Assembly (NCBI RefSeq): GCF_023238205.1
Contig: NZ_CP096659.1
Location: 2,125,626 to 2,189,625 of the forward strand
Length of the DNA: 64,000 bases
Reading direction: 5' to 3'
Origin: Halorussus limi
GTDB taxonomy: Archaea; Halobacteriota; Halobacteria; Halobacteriales; Haladaptataceae
Positions 59,803 to 64,000 of this stretch are shown piece after piece. The notes beneath the pieces are model-generated. The model saw nothing but the letters and a program-made list of their open reading frames with translations. It was not told the origin of the DNA and did not search any database. Each line of letters begins with the position of its first letter. Position 1 is the stretch's first letter. The translations under genes and the position numbers were made by a program.

Positions 59803-60888
59803 TCAGCGGCGAGTCCGCGGTGCGGTCCTGACCGTCCTCGTTTCCGATTCGTGTTCGCCGTCGCCGGATTCCGAGCTACGCCGCTTCGACCGATAGCGGC
59901 CGTACAGCGCCAGTCCGACCGCACCCAGACCCGCGAGCGCGAGACCGGTCAGGCTCCGCCGCTGTGAGGCCTCCGTGTAGGCGCTGGTCTCCGAGACGTG
60001 TCGGTCGTAGTCGCCGCGCTCTTCGAGGTCCCCGGTCGGACCGTCGAGGTTGTTCTCGTCCGAGCGCGCCGGGCGGTCCTTCTTCTGCATCGGGACGAAC
60101 AGTTTCTCCATGATGGTGTCCATCAGACCGGCGGCGTAGTAGCCGAGCGCGGCCATGCCCTTGGCACCGCCGCCGACGTACACGTCCCGCTGCGGGTGTT
60201 CCGCGGCGTGGAGTATCGCCCGGGCAACCGTCTCGGGGGTGTAAATGGGCGGCGGTAGGGTCGCCTCCTCGTCCATGTAGTTCTTCGCGTGGTCCGGGTA
60301 CGGCGTGTCGATGGACGCCGGTTTGACGAGCGTCACCGAGACGGGCGCGCCCTCCTGTTCCAGTTCCATGCGAAGCGCGTCGGTGAACCCCTTGACGGCG
60401 TGTTTGCTCGCCGAGTAGCTACCCTGAAGCGGGATGGCGCGGTCCGAGGCGACGCTCCCGATGTTGATTATCGCGCCGCCGCGCTCCTTCAGGAGGTCGG
60501 CGGCCTCCAGCGACCCGTAGAGCAGTCCCCAGACGTTGGTGTCGAACTGCTCGCGCATCTCCTCGACCGGCGTCTCCTCCAGTTTACCGTAGAGGAAGGC
60601 GCCGGCGACGTTGACCCACGTGTCGAATCCGCCGTAGGCGTCCCGGGCCGTCTCGGCGATTTCGCGCACGTCGTCGCGGTCGCTCACGTCGGCGACGACG
60701 TAGGTCGCCTCTCCGCCGGACTGCGTTATCTCGTCGGTCAGGTCCCGAAGCGCGTCCTCGCTCCGAGCGGCGAGAACGACCCGCGCGCCCCGGTCGGCGG
60801 CCATCCGCGCGGTCGTCAGGCCGATGCCCGACGACGCGCCGGTGATTACCATCACCTGCTCCTCGACGGGTTTCAGGTCCACGCTCAT
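59803..60888 (-). CDS. Short-chain dehydrogenase with C-terminal membrane anchor
   Basis: 361 residues. TGASSGIGLTTARM binds NAD(P), VNVAGAF is the N-A-G motif, SVASD supplies the Ser and YSASKHAV the catalytic Tyr and Lys. After the SDR core (~260 residues) comes a linker and a single hydrophobic helix, LTGLALAGLGAVGLALYG (about 312-330), ending in a basic KRRSSES tail. This longer SDR form with a tail anchor is known from many haloarchaea and actinobacteria; the substrate is unknown. Confidence 0.85.
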   Translation of the reverse strand: MSVDLKPVEEQVMVITGASSGIGLTTARMAADRGARVVLAARSEDALRDLTDEITQSGGEATYVVADVSDRDDVREIAETARDAYGGFDTWVNVAGAFLYGKLEETPVEEMREQFDTNVWGLLYGSLEAADLLKERGGAIINIGSVASDRAIPLQGSYSASKHAVKGFTDALRMELEQEGAPVSVTLVKPASIDTPYPDHAKNYMDEEATLPPPIYTPETVARAILHAAEHPQRDVYVGGGAKGMAALGYYAAGLMDTIMEKLFVPMQKKDRPARSDENNLDGPTGDLEERGDYDRHVSETSAYTEASQRRSLTGLALAGLGAVGLALYGRYRSKRRSSESGDGEHESETRTVRTAPRTRR

Positions 60889-61093
60889 CGCGAATCCGCC
60901 CCGATGCCACCGCGTGGACTCGCGGAGGCGGAAACTGAACCGATTGTGCGCCTCTGTACTGGCGTGACGACGCCGATTTCTGTCCGTGTCATGGTTCGGT
61001 CTCGACCCCGTTGTCGGGGTTCCCTACGACACTCACGACGGTCTTAGTCTCGGTGGCAGACGAGTCGGCGACTCTCAGTGACAGAACGGGCGG
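60889..61093. other. 205-base intergenic region
   Basis: No gene or clear promoter recognised between the SDR start (minus strand) and the pantoate kinase end (minus strand). Confidence 0.3.
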
Positions 61094-61885
61094 TCACAGC
61101 AGTTTCGCGCCGTCGGGACACACCTCGGTCCGGTTCGGCAGGACGCCCTCGACGCCCACCGCGAACACCGTCTCGCCGACCATCGCCATGCTGGCGACTC
61201 CGCCCGCCGCCTCCACCTCGGCGACCGCCTCCCGGACCTCGTCGGTCGGCAGGTCGACGGCCTGCGCGAACGCCCACGAGTCGCGGGTCACGCGCGCCAG
61301 CGAGGGGTCGTCGGGAAGCGCGTCGAGAGTGGCCGACCCCTCGCGGGCGACGGCGGCCATCAGGTCGTCGTCGGCCAGCGCCTCCTCGGTCGCGATGGGA
61401 CCGAACGAGGCGTACTCGACGGGCGTCTCGCGCTCGTACTTCCGGGGGTCGCCGCCGTCGCCGACGACCAGTCCGCCGCGGTTCTGGACGAACACGTCGC
61501 CGAGGCCGGTCCCGGCCTCGACCTCTGCACGGTGGGCCACCTCTACCAGTTGCTCGCGCGAGTAGTCCAGTCCGAACTCGGCGTTCGCGGCGAGTAGCGC
61601 GGCGAGGGTCGCGGCCCCGCTCGCGCCGAATCCCCGACCGATGGGAACCTCGGCGGTGAGGTCGGCGCGCGCCGGCACGTCCAACTCGCGGAGCGCCAGT
61701 TCCACCGGTTCGAAGTCGGTCGGTTCGCCGCCGACCGCGACGACCGGGTCGGCGTGCCGTCGCTCGGCGGGCGTCACGTCCGCGACCACGCCGTCGGCCA
61801 CGGCCACGCTCGCGCCCTTCGACTGGTCTGCGGTCTCTGCGGGCGCGAAGACGGCGGTGACGCTTCCGGGGGCGAACGCTCTCAT
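61094..61885 (-). CDS. Pantoate kinase (GHMP family)
   Basis: 263 residues. The GHMP signature is VPIGRGFGASGAATLAALLA, with the N-terminal MRAFAPGSVTAVFAPAETAD and the C-terminal GGVASMAMVGETVFAVG. Pantoate kinase with phosphopantothenate synthetase is the archaeal way to 4-prime-phosphopantothenate for CoA. ATG 61885 chosen because it begins right at the conserved RAFAPGS. mfnA, which may supply beta-alanine for the same pathway, is at 18897-19946, and a CoA-type Nudix at 36405. Confidence 0.85.
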   Translation of the reverse strand: MRAFAPGSVTAVFAPAETADQSKGASVAVADGVVADVTPAERRHADPVVAVGGEPTDFEPVELALRELDVPARADLTAEVPIGRGFGASGAATLAALLAANAEFGLDYSREQLVEVAHRAEVEAGTGLGDVFVQNRGGLVVGDGGDPRKYERETPVEYASFGPIATEEALADDDLMAAVAREGSATLDALPDDPSLARVTRDSWAFAQAVDLPTDEVREAVAEVEAAGGVASMAMVGETVFAVGVEGVLPNRTEVCPDGAKLL

Positions 61886-61991
61886 GGTCGGTGATTCGTC
61901 GGAATCCTTTTTGAACCCTCGGGACGCGGCGACCGGGCGCGGCCCCCATCGGCCGACGGACTTTCGCCCCTGAAGCCGAAATGACTCGGCC

Positions 61992-63005
61992 GTGACCGAC
62001 ACCATGCACGCGGTCGCCATCGAGGAGTTCGGCGACCCGGAGGTCTTCGAGGACCGCGAGTTCGACCGGCCCGACCCCGGCCCGGAGGAGGCGCTAGTCC
62101 GGGTCGAGGCGTCGAGCGTCAACCCCGTCGAGTACAAGATACGCGCCGGCGACCTGCCGCCGTTCGCGCCCGACTTCCCCGCCGTTCTGGGTTGTGACGC
62201 CGCGGGCGTCGTCGAGGCGGTCGGCGACGACGTGACGGCCTTCGAGGCGGGCGACGAGGTGTACGGCATGGTCGGGGGCGTCACCGGCGCGCAGGGGGCG
62301 TACGCCGAGTACGTGCCCGCTCACGCCGACCTGCTCGCGCCCGTCCCCGAGTCGCTGTCGTTCGCCGAGGCCGCGGCGCTCCCGGTCGTGGGTCTCACGG
62401 CGTGGGAGATGCTGGTCGACAAGGCCGACGCGGGCGAGGGCGACTCGACGCTCGTCTACGGCGGCGCGGGCGGCGTCGGCCACGTCGGCGTCCAACTGGC
62501 CGACTGGCTCGGCGCGGACGTGTACGCCACCGGTTCGACCGAGCGCAAGCGCGAGTTCGCCGCGGACCTCGGCGCGTCCGCGACCATCGACTACACCGCG
62601 ACCGACACCGAGGAGTACGTCGCCGAGTACGCGGGCGGCGAGGGGTTCGACGTGGTGTTCGACCCGGTGGGCGACGACCACCTCCCGACCGCGTTCGAGG
62701 CGGTCGCGCCCTTCGAGCGGGTCGTCACCACCGAGTCGAGTTCGAGACAGGACCTCTCGGCGATGCACCAGAAGGCGCTCTCGCTCGGCGTGGTCCTCGT
62801 CATCCTGCCGGTCCTCCGCGGGCAGGGCCGCGAGCGCGTCGGCGAGCGCCTCCGGCGAATCAACGAGGTCGTCGAAGACGGCGGTCTCGAACCGGTGCTG
62901 GACGACGAGCGGTTCGAGTTGACCGCGGCGGGCGTCGCCGACGCCCACCGCTACGCCGAGGCGGGCGACCACGTCGGCAAGATTTCGCTCGTCAGCGAGC
63001 GGTAG
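61992..63005 (+). CDS. Quinone oxidoreductase-like zinc-less alcohol dehydrogenase (MDR family)
   Basis: 337 residues with a GTG start; ATG 62004 is the alternative. VRVEASSVNPVEYKIRAGDL, AVLGCDAAGVVEAVGDDVTA and VYGGAGGVGHVGVQLADWLG (NADPH-binding) are the MDR quinone-reductase hallmarks, and it lacks the structural-zinc cysteines. Reduces quinones or enones, probably as a stress enzyme. Divergent from pantoate kinase and convergent with the antiporter gene. Confidence 0.85.
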   Translation: MTDTMHAVAIEEFGDPEVFEDREFDRPDPGPEEALVRVEASSVNPVEYKIRAGDLPPFAPDFPAVLGCDAAGVVEAVGDDVTAFEAGDEVYGMVGGVTGAQGAYAEYVPAHADLLAPVPESLSFAEAAALPVVGLTAWEMLVDKADAGEGDSTLVYGGAGGVGHVGVQLADWLGADVYATGSTERKREFAADLGASATIDYTATDTEEYVAEYAGGEGFDVVFDPVGDDHLPTAFEAVAPFERVVTTESSSRQDLSAMHQKALSLGVVLVILPVLRGQGRERVGERLRRINEVVEDGGLEPVLDDERFELTAAGVADAHRYAEAGDHVGKISLVSER

Positions 63006-63031
63006 GACCGCGACGTCGTTTGCCGGGCCGT

Positions 63032-64000
63032 TCAGTCCGAGTCGACGGCACTTTCCATCGGTCCCATCGTTTCGGTGGTCCGGAGGACGTAGGGCATCAG
63101 GAGCCCCTGCACGACGATACTCAGGACCGCCACTCCGAACACCATCGCACCGAGTTTGTCGTGGTACGGGAGCGCGTCTGGGACGGTCAGGAAGAGCGCT
63201 ATCGGGATGACCGTGTGCATCCCGCCCCAGACGAGGACGTGCTGGTAGTCCAGCGGAATCTTCCCCGTACTCGTCCGGTTCACCAGTTTGATAACCGGGT
63301 ACACGGACACGGCCCGGACGAAGAACACCAGCAGCGTAGCGACGAGGATGAGCGGCGTGAAGTTGAGCAAGTGGTTTACCGGCACGCGGATGCCGACCAG
63401 CACGAAGAGGACGGTGGTAGCGAGGAACGCCGCTGTCCGCCAGATTTCCTCGATGAACTCCACGCTCTCCGGGCGAATCACGTTCGCCTTCCCGTAGGTG
63501 CCGATCAACAGTCCCGCCGAGACGACCGCGAGGACCCCGCTCAGGTGGAGTACCTCCTCGGCGAGGAGATAACTGCCGTACGGGAGGATAATCAGGAACA
63601 GCAACTGGGACATCTCCTCGACCGTGTACTGCAGGACGAGTAGGACGAGACCGCCCGTTACGGCACCGACGACGAGACCGCCGAGGCTCACCCACGTAAT
63701 CTCGACGGCGAGGTTGACGAGTTCCGAGACGGTGACGAGTCCCTCTATCGAGCGCCCGGTCTGTACCTGTTCCCAGACCAGCGCGAGCAGCGTCGAGAAC
63801 GTCACGATGGCGAACCCCTCGCTCAGGTGACTCTCGGTCTCGGCGAGGACGCCGAGTCGCGCCGGAGCGTCCGTGTCCCGGAAGATAGCCAGCACGGCGA
63901 CCGGGTCGATGGGGTAGACGATGACGGCGTACAGGAGCGCGATGACGACGGGTACGCCGAACGCGTAGCTTCCCAGCAACCCGAGGAGTAGCACGGCGAA
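63032..64000 (-). CDS. Cation:proton antiporter (NhaP/CPA1-like), partial
   Basis: At least 322 residues; the N-terminus lies beyond the right edge. About ten membrane helices are visible. The sequence AVIVYPIDPVAVLAIFRDTD and ESHLSEGFAIVTFSTLLALV contain Asp and Glu positions of the CPA1 ion site (…D-P-V… and …S.LNDG…-like), and VLVWGGMHTVIPIALFLTV is the late conserved helix. It likely exchanges Na+ for H+. The C-terminal PMESAVDSD is acidic. Confidence 0.85.
   Translation of the reverse strand, partial: FAVLLLGLLGSYAFGVPVVIALLYAVIVYPIDPVAVLAIFRDTDAPARLGVLAETESHLSEGFAIVTFSTLLALVWEQVQTGRSIEGLVTVSELVNLAVEITWVSLGGLVVGAVTGGLVLLVLQYTVEEMSQLLFLIILPYGSYLLAEEVLHLSGVLAVVSAGLLIGTYGKANVIRPESVEFIEEIWRTAAFLATTVLFVLVGIRVPVNHLLNFTPLILVATLLVFFVRAVSVYPVIKLVNRTSTGKIPLDYQHVLVWGGMHTVIPIALFLTVPDALPYHDKLGAMVFGVAVLSIVVQGLLMPYVLRTTETMGPMESAVDSD

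Overview
The window is chromosomal DNA from a haloarchaeon (class Halobacteria). The GC content is high, the proteins are strongly acidic, and promoters are AT-rich TATA boxes about 25-30 bases before the first codon, so many genes look leaderless. Archaeal markers include FttA/aCPSF1, Spt5, a 55-residue SecE, a group II chaperonin, DtdA, pantoate kinase and archaeal-type ProS. The exact genus cannot be read with certainty; a Halorussus/Haladaptatus-like member is my inference. Genes are dense, short operons alternate between strands, and I see no tRNA, rRNA, CRISPR array, integrase or complete insertion sequence.

Layout: 1-6.4 kb holds a partial flavin reductase, the korAB 2-oxoacid:ferredoxin oxidoreductase, a Tat-exported protein, a geranylgeranyl-reductase-like flavoprotein and a MaoC hydratase whose upstream DNA contains the tail of a lost acyl-CoA synthetase. 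6.6-14.4 kb holds proS, two divergent Nudix genes, a second flavin reductase, the transcription termination nuclease FttA and SppA. 14.5-16.8 kb is an arsenic island (arsR, arsM, a small membrane protein, an arsN2-like acetyltransferase). 16.8-24.4 kb holds a DedA-type protein, a membrane metalloprotease, mfnA/aspartate decarboxylase, a cysteine-less MGMT homologue and trpCBA followed by the archaeal aromatic-pathway gene for ADH synthase. 24.6-26.6 kb is spt5-secE-ftsZ1. 26.9-33.9 kb has a membrane-anchored aldo-keto reductase, dtdA, two cation exchangers, aroE and an acidic helix-hairpin-helix protein.

34-43.6 kb is a metabolic stretch: aminotransferase, CoA-type Nudix, FAH-family protein, a creatininase-family amidohydrolase translationally coupled to a DAO-type flavoprotein, a GH3 glycosidase, and a zinc-ribbon/Hsp20 pair. 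43.7-53.6 kb has an exported protein with a Gly/His/Asn tail, a radical SAM enzyme, an EMC3/YidC-like insertase, a TRAM RNA-binding protein, a cysteine-cluster protein, an MBL hydrolase, small regulators, a methyltransferase and a GT2 glycosyltransferase. 53.8-64 kb has two DUF7344-like regulators, an amidohydrolase, katG with an unusual leader ORF, a thermosome subunit, an SDR, pantoate kinase, a quinone-reductase-like enzyme and a truncated cation/proton antiporter.

Connections between genes: ArsR, ArsM and ArsN2 fit one arsenical-detoxification unit; trpCBA, the ADH synthase and aroE belong to aromatic amino acid synthesis; mfnA (beta-alanine), pantoate kinase and the CoA-diphosphatase-like Nudix touch CoA metabolism. 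The most striking regulatory signal is a pair of TGTACA boxes, 20 bases apart, lying over the TATA box and start site of trpC; TGTACA is the published target of the tryptophan regulator TrpY of methanogens.
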